Positions 47,787-58,374 of a stretch of DNA of 64,000 nt are shown piece after piece. The position numbers and the translations under genes were made by a program. Origin of the DNA: Colocasia esculenta (taxonomy: Eukaryota > Streptophyta > Magnoliopsida > Alismatales > Araceae); the NCBI GenBank assembly GCA_014218235.1, contig CM024763.1, positions 88,274,244 through 88,338,243 on the forward strand, in the 5' to 3' direction. Position 1 is the first letter of the stretch. Every line of letters starts with the position of its first letter. The notes under the pieces were generated by a model. The model was not told the origin of the DNA, did not search any database, and was given only the letters and a program-made list of their open reading frames with translations.

Positions 47787-48960
47787 GGTACATTTGGACC
47801 ACTTGACCCACCATGGCTAATGATGCCCTACAAAGAAAAAATTTGGCGTCAATTGATTGGGGGTGTTACGTGACCCTGTTATCCCCATGTGTCTGGCTGA
47901 AGACATTAAACTTAGCGCTTGTTGGGAGGCAACCCAATATTTTTAGGAAATTGATTTCTATTGATTTCGTTTTTATTTTGTGTCTTAGGTGTTTGCTGGC
48001 CACTATCCTTTGATGAAGTTAGTGTGCAACCACCCGCATGTGATCATCAGGTTGCATCTCTCCTTTCTTAACTTACATTGGCTTTATTCTATTTCATTAC
48101 TTTTATGCCATTGAGGACAATGTCATTTAAGTTGTGGGGAGAGACAAATTGTATTTCAAAATTTTGTCCCTAAGATTGTGCTTCATGCTTCATATTTCAT
48201 GCAAGAATTTTTTTTTCTAGCTTGACTCATAGTGTGTACTTGTGAAGGTGGTGAGTTGAAGGGATGAGTTAACTAGTTATGTTTTTAGCATCTTCCTCAA
48301 AATACATTTGAAATTTCATCAACACAGTAAAGTATTATTTTGAGCTATTCAAATGGATGATGAGAGTTTTACCGAACATTCAGGTTGATTGATTGATATT
48401 CTACATTCCTATTGATGACCAATCGTGGGGAAAAACTACCTTCCTACAAATAAATGTGAAAATGTGTGGAGTAGTGAAAAAAAAAAAAAAGAAACATAGA
48501 AAATGCTCTTGATCTTAGTAACCGAGCCTGTGGCTCCTAAGGTAAGAGTTGAGGCTCGCGTCAAACGGTGAAGGGAAGTGCAGCACCATGTAAATGAAAA
48601 AAAAAAAAAAAGAGCATGAAAAAAAAGAATTAGGCGGAGTGAAAGCTACCTGTAATTCGAGGATCGAATTTAAGGAGTGTAGAGTTGATACCATCCTTGA
48701 GTGATAAGTAAAAAGCTCATGCACTCTCTTATTAATGCTCAAACATTATACAAAAAGTCATGAAATTTTGTGTATATCTTGAGGAACTGTCTAATGACAT
48801 GAACTGACATATTTGCCGTTGACACTCTCGATTGGAACTTGAAACACTTATGACCAAGCATTCTCATTCTTATTTTCTTGTCATGAAGTATGACGTTTTG
48901 AACTCTTGTTTGTCCCAATTATTTACTTGTGTGCATTGCTAAGAGACTAGCAATGAGTAA
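47787..48960 (+). mobile_element. 3' non-coding tail of element C
   Basis: It contains GCGCTTGTTGGGAGGCAACC (about 47915), ATTGAGGACAATGTCATTTA (48112) and ACTAGCAATGAGTAAG just before the PPT. These are landmarks of Tat/Athila-type 3' ends from general knowledge of the group. There is no long frame. Two A-runs lie at 48478-48490 and 48598-48612. Confidence 0.7.
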
Positions 48961-48971
48961 GTTGGGGGGTG
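48961..48971 (+). other. Polypurine tract of element C
   Basis: GTTGGGGGGTG is followed by the LTR start TGATAAATGG. Confidence 0.75.
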
Positions 48972-49550
48972 TGATAAATGGATAATTATTGATGATAATC
49001 ATGATGATTTATTATCTGTTGATCCTTAATTTTATATTAATCCATTATTATTTTGTTACAAAAAGGATAATTTGATTAAATCTTTGTATGTGCTTTGTTT
49101 ACAGGATAATGGGCCATTCAACAAGAGATAATGAGGAGAGATTCTAATTTTAAAATATATTTTCTCTTTCTCTCTCTTCTTTCTAATTTTCTCTCTCTAT
49201 TTTAAAACCCTTCCTCTCTTTTCTCTAACACTTTATAAAACTCTCTCTCCCTCTCTCTCATTCCATGATGATTCTTTCCAACTTTCTCTCTCCCTCTCTC
49301 CTCCGATCCCTTTCCTCCTTCTCTTTCTTCTTCCTCCTCTCCTCTTCTTCCCCTTGTCTTTCTTCCCCTTCTCCTATCTCTCCCTGGCCCTGCCTGGTCT
49401 CGCCGCAGCAACGCCCAGCCGCCTGGCCCTGCCTGGCCCCGCCGAAGCCGCACCCGGCCCCGTCCGCGCCCACGCCCAGGCCGCCTTCGCACCTGGCCTG
49501 GCCCCCTGCACAGCACCGCCGCCTCGTCCAGGCCGCCCCTACCGCTGCCC

Positions 49551-49572
49551 CTACGTGCATGCATGCACGTAG
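49551..49572. promoter_or_regulatory. 22-bp RY/ACGT palindrome, C LTR 2
   Basis: Identical to 31367-31388, while flanking sequence differs by several substitutions and indels. Confidence 0.6.
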
Positions 49573-49585
49573 AGGCGCAGCGCCT

Positions 49586-49867
49586 CTCTCTCTCCTCTAT
49601 CGCTCTCTCTCTTCTCTCCTCTTCTCTCTCGCACTCTCTCTCTCTCTCTCGTCTCTCTCTCTCTCTCTCTCTTTTCTCTCTCTTCTCTATCGCTTCTCTC
49701 TCTCTCTTCTCTATCCTCTCTCTCCTCTTTATCCCCTCTCTCTTCTCTCTCTTTCTCCCTGCGCTCTCTCTCTTTTCTCTCTTCTCTCTCTTTTCTCCCT
49801 GCGCTCTCTCTCTCTCTCTCTTTTCTCTCTTCTCTCTCTTCTCTCATTTCTCTTGTTCTCTCTCTAG
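49586..49867 (+). repeat. CT-rich microsatellite in C LTR 2
   Basis: Imperfect TC/TTCTC repeats following the palindrome. Confidence 0.88.
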
Positions 49868-50235
49868 TTCTCTCTATTTCTTTTCTCTTTATTTCAATGT
49901 ACTTGTTATTGGCTTTTGATTAGAATAAAATCTTTGTGTTAAACATCTTTGTTGTTTAATAGATTATAGTTTTAATTATTGCCCCGTGTTCTCTCATTTA
50001 CTCTTTATCTTTCTCTATCTATTTATTTACGTAGCTTAGATTTATTTAACACAACTTAGTTTAAATATCACCATGTTATTTTCCTAACTAAAAACTCAAG
50101 GTTTTCAACTCTAAAATCTTTTTCCCCGTGGATTTGACTCGGTCTCACCACTTAACTACTGTTAAAATATTTAGTGTAGGCCGATAAATTTGAGATTGTT
50201 AGTCACGTATTTAACGACGTATTCGTAGGCTATCA

Positions 50236-50457
50236 ATTTTTGGCGCCGTTGCCGGAGAATTAGATTTTTAGTTTTGATAATTTTTGTGTTTTTTTTATAT
50301 ATTCAGGCTAACATTTTCTTTCTTTTGTAGGTATCAAATAAAAAGTGAAAAAAAAAATCCGAAAATTTAATGAAAAAAAAAAAAAAAGATAAGTGAGGTG
50401 AGTTTCCTTCTCTCACTCTTTCCATTTGTTTTCATTTCCAAAAGAATGAGGGATTGC
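50236..50457 (+). mobile_element. Truncated second interior of C, with PBS
   Basis: PBS TGGCGCCGTTGCCGGAGA (50241-50258) and leader sequence collinear with 41800-42021 up to GAGGGATTGC, where LINE L1m sequence begins. It is the left side of the deletion junction. Confidence 0.8.
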
Positions 50458-50584
50458 CTCACGGATGCATTAGAAAAAATCAGTGTATCATCAGCAAAAA
50501 GAAGATGTGAGACTGCCAGGCAGCGGGCATTTGTCTGGTACCATGCACCACTACTATGCTGAAAGACTTTTGTGAGTCTCCTAC
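50458..50584 (-). pseudogene. L1m ORF2 fragment with RT catalytic motif
   Basis: The minus strand translates to RRLTKVFQHSSGAWYQ and then SHLLFADDTLIFSNASVR. FADD is the RT active site (about 50484-50495). It is joined on the right, across S2, to the RT segment ending LFILAEEALSR, and corresponds on its other side to the piece starting at 21534. Confidence 0.85.
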
Positions 50585-53500
50585 TGTAAGGCCCTCGAAT
50601 TTTATTGCATTATTGTATTGCATGTAAATAATTCATGTTGTGTATGTACGTATGTAACTATTTACGTGAGTACTAGTTAGTATACTAGTGCATGCATGTG
50701 TATAATTAGTGTAAATAATGTATGTATTGCTTGATGGTAGTGTGTGCACAATACCATATAGATATTACATGTATATATACATAATGTGCATGGGTTTCTG
50801 CATGTTTTAGACTTCTGGCCGAAGGCCAGATTGGGGTCAATATCATGACGTCGATGTGGTGTCGGCGTCAATCCTATGGACGCCAACACTAATTCCAGCG
50901 TCCAGCGATGTGGATGCCAACCTCTCTGATCTGCATGCGTTGCAGAGCCCAGAATTCTGGGAGAAGGCTACCCCAACCATTGGGGAGCTATCCCAACGGT
51001 CTGAAGGGCCATCTTGTCACCCATGCGGGACAAGAGAACCCCTCTTTTATATTCAGACCCATTTCTACAACCCTAACCCTTCTCTTTGTCCCTTTTCAAG
51101 AGAGGAAGAAGAGAAAGGAGAGAAAAACCCTATTTTCGGACTGTGAGAAACCCTCCTCTTTGCAGCCCAAAATCCGAACTTCTGAAGCTTGATCCGGCCA
51201 CCTGCTACTTCAAGGAGCTTGCTGGATCATCAAGGAAGGCATCCCCGACCTTGGATTGCTCTGGAGCTTGCTCAAGAAACTGGAGGAGTGGTGTTTTGGA
51301 GGCTTCTTGGGACATCCCAAGGAGAGCTTCACCAAGCTTTTGATCCCTTTGGAGTGTACCTAAAAGGCAAGTACCCTACCCATAGTGTTCATGTATGTGT
51401 CTAGGATTGTTTTACTATTTTTATACATTTTTCCTCGTGTCCTAGATCCCCAAGTTCACCCCATCCTTGGAGCTTGGGTCTGTGTTCTGCACAGACCTGA
51501 CATTAACGGCAATATCCCTTGCCGCTAAGATCATGCTTAGCGTCCAACGATTATGCCGTTGACATTGAATTAGCAGCCAGAGACCGCCGCCAAGTTCATC
51601 TGAGCAGAACAGCAAGCTGTTCTGCCTATCTATATGATTAACTTCGATATGTTTCATGCTGAGGATATAATGTAATCTCTTATATGCTATGTATACTAGC
51701 TAATGTGATGGATGGGAATGTGAATGTACACTTATTTTGTGGATGTTAGAACTTATTTATATATTTAAAAGAATGTGGAAGAATGTTCATGTGTATGTTC
51801 TCACCATTATCCTGATAATCCGTGGTAAAATCATGTTGCCCTAATTTCGTTAGACCATGTATGTACAACCTTGTCTATGCTCTGAGTTTCTGGAATTTTC
51901 CATGCTTATATGATTTATCGAATTTTCCGTTTTGGGAAAAATAGAAATCATGCGTAAGTCACAATGAATCTTTCGTAAATTGTATATTGGCCAATAAATT
52001 CAGGAATAAATTCTGTAACTCCATGCCTGTCAGGGTTCAGACAGTGAGTGGTTAAAACTGTGCTTGTGTTTAATTCCATGTTAAATCGAATTGCGGATAG
52101 CATGTGAAATTAATGTTAGATTTTCTGTAATTTCGTTTTAAATTAGAAAAATCTGAAATTTTTCATGTGGGATCCTAAACCCGAAAATAGCCTGTGGTTA
52201 AAATTTCAGGTCATTTGGACTAGCATATGATGCAATATGAAATTCCCATGTAAAAATGTGAAACTAATGCATGCCTTGTAAAATGATTTGATTTTGTGTA
52301 TAGCGACCTGATGAGTGAAATTTCCTGAGTGCTAAGATTCTGTAATTGTAGTGCCATGTTAGGAAAAATAGGAGAGTGTGCATGTGAGTGAGAAAGTGAA
52401 TGAAATGAGAATGACATGTGTAAACCTATGTGTTAAAATCGGTAAAAATGTGTAATGTGTAACTTGTGCCAAATGTGACACTGCTTCCGCAGAGGGCAGT
52501 GGAACCGTATCAGGGAAAAGTCCCCCTGAGAAGGTTCAATGTGTAGTGACCCTAAGGGCATTAGGGGGAAATCCTGGAGGTGGACAAGTACCACTGGTTA
52601 GGGTGGAGACTTGTTCTCCCGGTCTGCGCAGTCCAAGAGTCCCCATTGTATTCCCTAGATGGCATCTATGTGATGTGATGTGTTGTGTCCTTCTTTGGTG
52701 GTTTGGACTATGTGTCACGGCACTAAATGTGAATGTGTAAATGTCTATGTGTTCATGTGAACAATGTGTAAAAGTGCATGTGTAAAGTGTGAAATATGCG
52801 AATTTGAAATTGTGTAAGAATGTCAAACCGAATGTGAGGATGTGATTTTGTAATCTATGTTATGACAATCTGAAATCATGCTTGAACAGTAGCTTTACTA
52901 GGTTATGATCATGTTTATGTATGCAAAATGCCTAGAATTCATGCTAGGGATAATTGATAAGGATATGTAAACAACTTCCATACTTGATTGTTCACATGTG
53001 GTGATTTAAATCGTTGTTGTAGCTCTCATGTGTTAGATTATGGTTGCTAAAGCATGTAAAACCAGCAAGCTTAAGGTATGAAAAATGGTCATGTATATGT
53101 GTAGGAATGTGTAGATTCCATGTTAGGTATGTTTCCTTTCATGCATGTTTGGAAGTGTATGTTAATGGCTTTCATGTCTTAGTTGGTTAAAGGTAGATTT
53201 TTATGTGAGAAATGAATAGAAAGCATGTGATAGGTGATTCTATTTCTGAAAATCTGAAAGCATAGTCCATGTGTTTAAATTGTAGATTCACCATGATAGG
53301 TTGTAAAAATTTAATGTCAAGCATGCTACATGTTGTGTCTTATGAATGTCATACCTACCATAATATGTGCATGTGCGGTATGTGTAGAATACTTGCGGAG
53401 TCTTTTAGACTCACTACTTGCTTCGGCGTACAAGTGTAGTTGGTGACGAGATACTAGTGGAGGAGACGTTGGAGACCGACTCCGAGCGCGGAGATTAGAG

Positions 53501-53843
53501 TGTTGTTGGAGTACTTGTGACTTTTTTTATTTTCATAGTATGTAATTTGAACATTGTACTATCATTATCATGGAAGAATGTATAATTGTGGACATCTATG
53601 TATTTAATTTTCAGCAATTTGACTTATGTGGACTTTTAGTTCTTTAAATGTTATCAAATCATGTATGTTAAATGTGGATGATGAATGAATGAAGATAGTG
53701 GTTCTTTTACTTCCGCTACTCTGTTCTTATATTCACGTGTATCTCAGCTGAATGTCATTGTTGGGTAAATGTCCCACTGTGATGACGCTCGCTATACCGA
53801 CGTGGGTTGGTATAACCGTACCGGTATAAAGAGGGTCGTCGCA
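50585..53843 (+). mobile_element. Solo LTR S2 (3259 bp), A/E family
   Basis: TGTAAGGCCCTCG to GGGTCGTCGCA with exact TSDs CCTAC (50580-50584 and 53844-53848). Closest by eye to S1. It carries the leader block ending AAAAGGCAAGTACC (51362-51375), the hairpin GGTCTGTG/CACAGACC (51479-51499) and a 10-bp hairpin GCAGAACAGC/GCTGTTCTGC with a two-base loop (51604-51625). It interrupts the RT gene of L1m. Confidence 0.94.
51604..51625. promoter_or_regulatory. Conserved 10-bp stem-loop in S2
   Basis: GCAGAACAGC, AA, GCTGTTCTGC, perfect. Homologues with changed loops are in S1 (43866-43885) and E (about 34350-34377). Confidence 0.55.
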
Positions 53844-53848
53844 CCTAC

Positions 53849-55846
53849 TGAGCGCCTCTTCAGCTAGAATGAACAGGGTGGGGGCCACTGGGTCTCCTTG
53901 TCTCAGCCCTCTGGAAGATTTGAAGTATACATGTGTTTTACCGTTGAGGAGGACGGAGAACCTGCAGTTAGCTATAAGTGGTTCAAGGATAGAAATTGCC
54001 TGGATGGAGAAGCCAAACTTTTTGAGGACTGCATAGAGAAAATCCCATTCCATTCTGTCATAAGCCTTGGCCATGTCAAGTTTGATGATCATATTGCCAC
54101 CTCTACATTTCCTTCCGAGGGTCTGGAGAAGTTCCTTGGTGAGGAGGATGTTTTCTACTATATGTCTTCCCTTTGTGAAGGCCCCTGTTCTTATGAAATT
54201 AAGGAAGGCAGAAATCGCCCAAGTCTATCCAAGATTACTCTGGAGATAATCTTGTATAGGAAATTAGAAAGACTTATAGGTCTGAAGTCTGAGCACTTCT
54301 TCGGGTTGTCAATCTTTGGTATAAGTGTGATCAGCGATGAGGTGAGAGCAGTTGGGAGATTATGACCACAGAAAAAGGCTTGGACTGCATTGATGACGTC
54401 GTTTTGGATGAAATCCCAGCAATCATGGAAGAAGTGTCCGGAAAATCCATCGGGCCCCGGGGCACTATATGGATCCATGCTAAAGATTACTTGTTTGATT
54501 TCCTCAGAGGTGGGCACCATGCAAAGCATGGTATTATCTTCTTCTTTCATCAGTGGTGGAATGTGCTCGAGGATTTCTGCACTGACCTGGTGGGGGGCTG
54601 AAGAGAACGCTTCGGAAAAGTGCTCCACAAACATGGCAGCGAATCTATCATCCTCCTCCACTGGGGTTCCATCCTCCTTATACAGTTTGGAGATCCGGAA
54701 TTTTCTCCTTTGGTTAAGAGCATAAGCATGGAAAAATTTGGTATTGTTGTCCCCATCCTTCAACCATTTGATTCTAGATTTCTGGCGCCATAGCTTTTCT
54801 TCCTGAGATAGAACATGATCCAATCTATCTTTGGCTAGCAGAAATATGGCATGATTTCCATGTGAAGGATCATCATCAAAGTTCTTCTGAGCAGTGGCAA
54901 ATGAGGCTTCAGCTTGTTGGAGGTTTTGAGATACATTACCGAACGTTTCCTTATTCCATCTTCGGTAGAACTTCTTCATGTGCTGCAGTTTGAAGGCCAT
55001 ATTGATCAAGGGATAAGTGGAGGCTGGCGCCATCTTCCAGGCTATAGCTGAGTCCTCAGTGAAAGTGTCATGGGAGCACCACATATGTTGGAAGGTGAAC
55101 CTACATGGGCCCTTCCTTTCTTCAGTAGTGCTAGATATGAGCAAGGGGCAGTGGTCACTACACGCTCTGTCCAAGTGTTGGACATGCACTGGGGGGCAGA
55201 AAATTGCCCAGTTGGCGTTGAAAAAATGTCTGTCAATTCTGATCCATATGCCATTGTGTTCCCGCCCATTGAACCAGGTAAACATACTCCCTGTGAACCC
55301 GGCATCTTCAATCCCCGCAGCTGACACGCAGGCCTGAAAGTCCACCACCGATCTGGAAAGATTTTTCTTGTCTCCTCTCTTCTCATGTAGGCCAAGGTAG
55401 CTGTTGAAATCACCTCCGATCAGCCATGGATCGAAGCAAGCAGAAGAGTGGTCAATTATGTAGTCCCAGAGCTTTCTCCTCTCATTTACACAGCAGCTAG
55501 CATGCACCATAGTGAGGTAGAAAGGTTTAAGTGATGAACTGGTCGCTGGCATTCATCTTCAAAATTTGAACATTCTCCTCCCAAAAAATCATATGCGGGC
55601 TTGAGCATCCATATTGGCAACAGTATGGGCCATGTGTAGCTTATATTTGTACATATCAATGCAAGCGGTCTTTTTTTTGGGTTCTATAACTGCCATTATG
55701 GACAGGTTATGCCTACGTTTCAAAATCTTCAATCTCTTGATGAATGGGGCGTTGCCAATGCCCCTAATGTTCCAAATTAGGATCTTTGGATTAATTGGGT
55801 TTGGGGTTAGAAGTAGTTCCACGCAGTCCACCACGGGTTCGGACAC
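53849..55846 (-). pseudogene. L1m ORF2, N-terminal part: APE endonuclease and RT fingers/palm
   Basis: It starts near 55846 with ILIWNIRGIGNAPFIKRLKI (endonuclease entry). A frame break near 55560-55590 is followed by PWLIGGDFNSYLGLHEKR, FTGSMFTWFNGREHNGIWIR and SDHCPLLI (catalytic Asp/His block). RT follows with SAPGPDGFSGHFFHDCWDF, LIPKIDNPKKCSDFRPISLS, IIKLDMAKAYDRMEWDFL and SRGLRQGDPVAPTLFILAEE up to the S2 insertion. A frameshift lies between 54092 and 54191. Confidence 0.88.
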
Positions 55847-56039
55847 CTTCTTCTCTCAAAGACGGTTGTGCTTTCTGTTTGCCAGCAAAGGCCACATGTA
55901 GGATGTTTAGGCTGTCTTCCTCAGGTGGTGTCAGTCCAGGGGCTGATCTGATATTATGTATAATAGGAAGGGAGATAGCAATGCCTTTGGTATTGACGGT
56001 TCCTTTTTCTTGCAACATTCCTGTCCCACTGTCTGGTTT

Positions 56040-57546
56040 TTAAGGTTCAGGCGAATTCTCAAACACTTCTTCTGGAGGCTGTTGTCTGTCATCCTCTTCA
56101 ATGTGCATGCTATCTGATGTCTGTATTTGCTGGCCACCACCCTTATGCTTCTTGTGGGTGTCTTCCTCCTGGAGGATGCAGTGTAATGGAGGCTGTTTGA
56201 GATCCAGACATTTACCTTTACCTGTATTCTCGTCTACATCAACTTTGTCCATGTGTGCTTGGGTTGACAAATCATCAGACACTTTGTGTGCTCTTTCCCC
56301 GGAGCTATGATCAGTCACCCTTGCTTTAATGGGAGGGGCATTAATTGAAGGGGGGCTGTCCATTTTGGTACCATGTTGTATGGGAGTTACATTTCCACCG
56401 TTGACATTTGTTTCTTGGGCTTGATGGGTTGAGAAGTTTGGGCTGTCTTTACTGCCTTGTGGGGCCTTCTCCTGGGCATTAATGCTGAGTTCTGCGGTTG
56501 GTGATCCATGCATTCGTTGGCTATTTTTGCTGGTTTCATGTACATCGCTGGTGGCCTTTGCATCCTTCTGTAGACTGACACGTGTTTTTTTTGTTGCTTG
56601 TTCTAATGGGTCTCCAGGTTGTAGCTTTGACCGAGGGCTGGATATTGTCTTCTTGTGCGCTCTGGGCCATATTATTTGTCTTCTCAGAGGCAGTTTGCCT
56701 GCAGTTTTTCGTAGAGTGTCCGAGCCTTGAACAGGATGCGCAGAATAGTGGTGGCGCAGGGTAGACAATGGGCTGCCATGAACCACCTCCTCCAATCCCA
56801 ATCCAGACACGATCTGGGAGTTTCTTGGAGGCATCAAGCTGCACACAGACCACTGCCGCATCTGCTCTTATCATTCTGGATGTGTTCTATTCGATCTGCA
56901 ACACAGGGCCAATACTGCCCGCAATGGATCTAAGCATGGGTTCACTGAAGAAGTTGGCAGGGAGCCCCGGCATGTGAAGCCACACTGGAACAACCGGTGA
57001 ATCCTTGTTTGGTGAAAACTCCATCGTCCATTTTGAGAACCTGAATATTCTTCCATGAACAAACATTGATTCCTTCAAGAGCACTTTGTAATAATCCGTC
57101 TCATTCCTAAAAGTGATTATAAGATGTCTTCCATCATAGGCACTGATGAGGAAGTCCTCTTGGAGCTGAAATCTCTGGGTTAGATGAGTTCGGATGTCCT
57201 ATAATGGAGGGTGCCCTTGTGGGGTTTTTGCAACGATGGCCAAGTCGAGAGGTTTGCAGGAGAGCTTCACTTCCTCTGGTGAGAAGAAAACTGTAGGCTC
57301 GCCTGCATGTGTGGTTGATGAGGCGTGAACTTGGACTGGCACCTCCGGTGGCTTGATGGATTTGAGGAGGACCTGGGCGAAGGTCACTGGGGCTCCAGCT
57401 GGAGCTCCCCAGGATCCTTTGCTTGCTGCTGTGGCTGGGGTGGAGATGGTTGATGCAGCTGGAGTAGTTCCTGACGTGGAGCAGCAGCAGGTGACACTGG
57501 TGAGGGGGGAGGAGGAGCCCCCCCCCCCCCCCCCCACCATCGCCAT
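56040..57546 (-). pseudogene. L1m ORF1: DUF4283-type protein with CCHC knuckle
   Basis: ATG 57546 starts MAMV plus a poly-Gly run, then EPTVFFSPEEVKLSCKPLDL, the FLISAYDGRHLIITFRNETD block, FRFSKWTMEFSPNKDSPVVP and LPANFFSEPMLRSIAGSIGP. A knuckle follows (CASCSRLGHSTKNC, about 56690-56735). In-frame TAGs lie at 57196-57198 (Gln expected) and 56884-56886, and a frameshift near 56540-56600 leads into the Ser/Thr/Gln-rich C-terminal tail ending at 56040. Confidence 0.85.
57518..57535. repeat. 18-base C homopolymer in L1m ORF1
   Basis: On the coding strand this is G18, encoding the poly-Gly run just after the start codon. Any change in its length shifts ORF1. Confidence 0.95.
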
Positions 57547-57615
57547 GGAGAAAACTAGGAGAGAGAAAGAGCGGGAATCTGGAGAGAGAAAGAGCTCGAA
57601 GAGAAAACCAGGAGT

Positions 57616-57627
57616 TTCATGACGAAG
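57616..57627. repeat. Right target-site duplication of LINE L1m
   Basis: TTCATGACGAAG pairs with 19329-19340 (one mismatch) at the 5' end of the LINE. Confidence 0.8.
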
Positions 57628-57765
57628 TTGAAACTTAGTGTAAAACTGAAAAGATAAAGCAAGAATATATTGTAATCATGATATAATATATTAATGATAT
57701 TTTAGGTTAATCACGAGTTTTGTTATCACCAAAATAAATGGGTAAAATATAAGAGTGGTTCAACA
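57628..57765 (-). repeat. Array D, LTR 2, remaining U3 end
   Basis: TTGAAACTTAGTGTAAAACT to GTGGTTCAACA resumes D LTR 2 beyond the LINE and ends at the PPT complement ATCTCCCCCTTTTTG (57766-57780). Confidence 0.82.
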
Positions 57766-58374
57766 ATCTCCCCCTTTTTGGTGATGACAAAACTTAAGAG
57801 AATTTTCTGACTGTTAGATACTAGAAACATGAAATGAAACAGAAAATTCATAGTTTAGGGATACTCTCCCCCTTTTGTCAATAACCAAAAAGGAAAAATC
57901 TTACCATTTGCATTCTTCCCTTAAGGAATATTCTTACCATGTTGAAGGAGAGGGTTCAACAATATGTTTACTGCTGTCAGTGATTATTGCTCCCCCTTAG
58001 TGTTTGCTCCCCCTGAATGTGAGGCTCCCCCTTAGTGTATGGCTCGAGGAGTCTTCACTTGTCTGTCGATAGTTGTTTCATGGTGTGTCGACCTGATTTT
58101 CTATGTATGTTGACACAGTCTTGAATGTGAGTAGACCTGTTGTTTGATCTTGTTGTTTCTTGACATATCCACTTGTTGTTTGTCAAGTCTTCAAAACTTT
58201 TACCTACATTGATCATAAAATGTGAAATCTTGCAAAACCTTATTGGTAGTACTGTATATCAAATACAAATCTGTGACTACTCCCCCTTCAGATTCGAGTT
58301 GGATGAAGAGCTGGCAGTACCAATGCCTTGAGCATGCTTTGTTCCCAATGCTCCAATGCTATCTTGCAAACAAC
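57766..58374 (-). mobile_element. PPT and non-coding 3' part of right D interior
   Basis: PPT complement at 57766-57780, then sequence collinear with 14937-15533 with GTCGAC-type boxes partly decayed. No pol is present. Confidence 0.7.

Larger units (their letters stand above)
48972..50235 (+). repeat. LTR 2 of element C (1264 bp)
   Basis: It runs TGATAAATGG to GGCTATCA. It carries the same GC block, exact 22-bp palindrome (49551-49572) and a shorter CT tract than LTR 1. The PPT on its left and PBS on its right mean it served two tandem copies. Confidence 0.9.
30707..50457 (+). mobile_element. Athila/Tat-type element C: LTR, non-canonical ORF, LTR, truncated second interior
   Basis: LTR 1 (30707-31967 continued at 41704-41799) is followed by a tRNA-Asp-type PBS (41804), a leader, an ORF of about 550 codons, a 3' tail with TTGGGAGGCAACCCAA, TTGAGGACAATGTCATTTAA and GTTGGGGGGTG blocks known from Tat/Athila elements, then LTR 2 (48972-50235). 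A second PBS and 200 bp of interior follow LTR 2, so C was once a tandem LTR-int-LTR-int array. No RT, integrase or protease is present. Nested in it are E and S1. The right end is a deletion junction with LINE L1m. Confidence 0.8.
19341..57615 (-). mobile_element. L1-type LINE L1m, about 6.1 kb, split into three pieces
   Basis: Pieces on the minus strand from 5' to 3' are 57615-53849, 50584-50458 and 21537-19341. The first break is solo LTR S2 with TSD CCTAC; the second is the B2 plus C block. The element has ORF1 (57546-56040), ORF2 (55846 through to 19430) and a 14-base poly(A) tail (T-run 19341-19354). A 12-bp duplication with one mismatch bounds it inside D LTR 2. Confidence 0.9.

Noticed and set aside
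50236..50457. 50235/50236 as the true right end of element C
   Set aside because: A second PBS and leader follow the LTR, so the element continues; the real break is at about 50457 with LINE sequence.
53898..54365. 155-codon plus-strand ORF
   Set aside because: It is antisense to the L1m reverse transcriptase, whose protein blocks are unmistakable on the minus strand.
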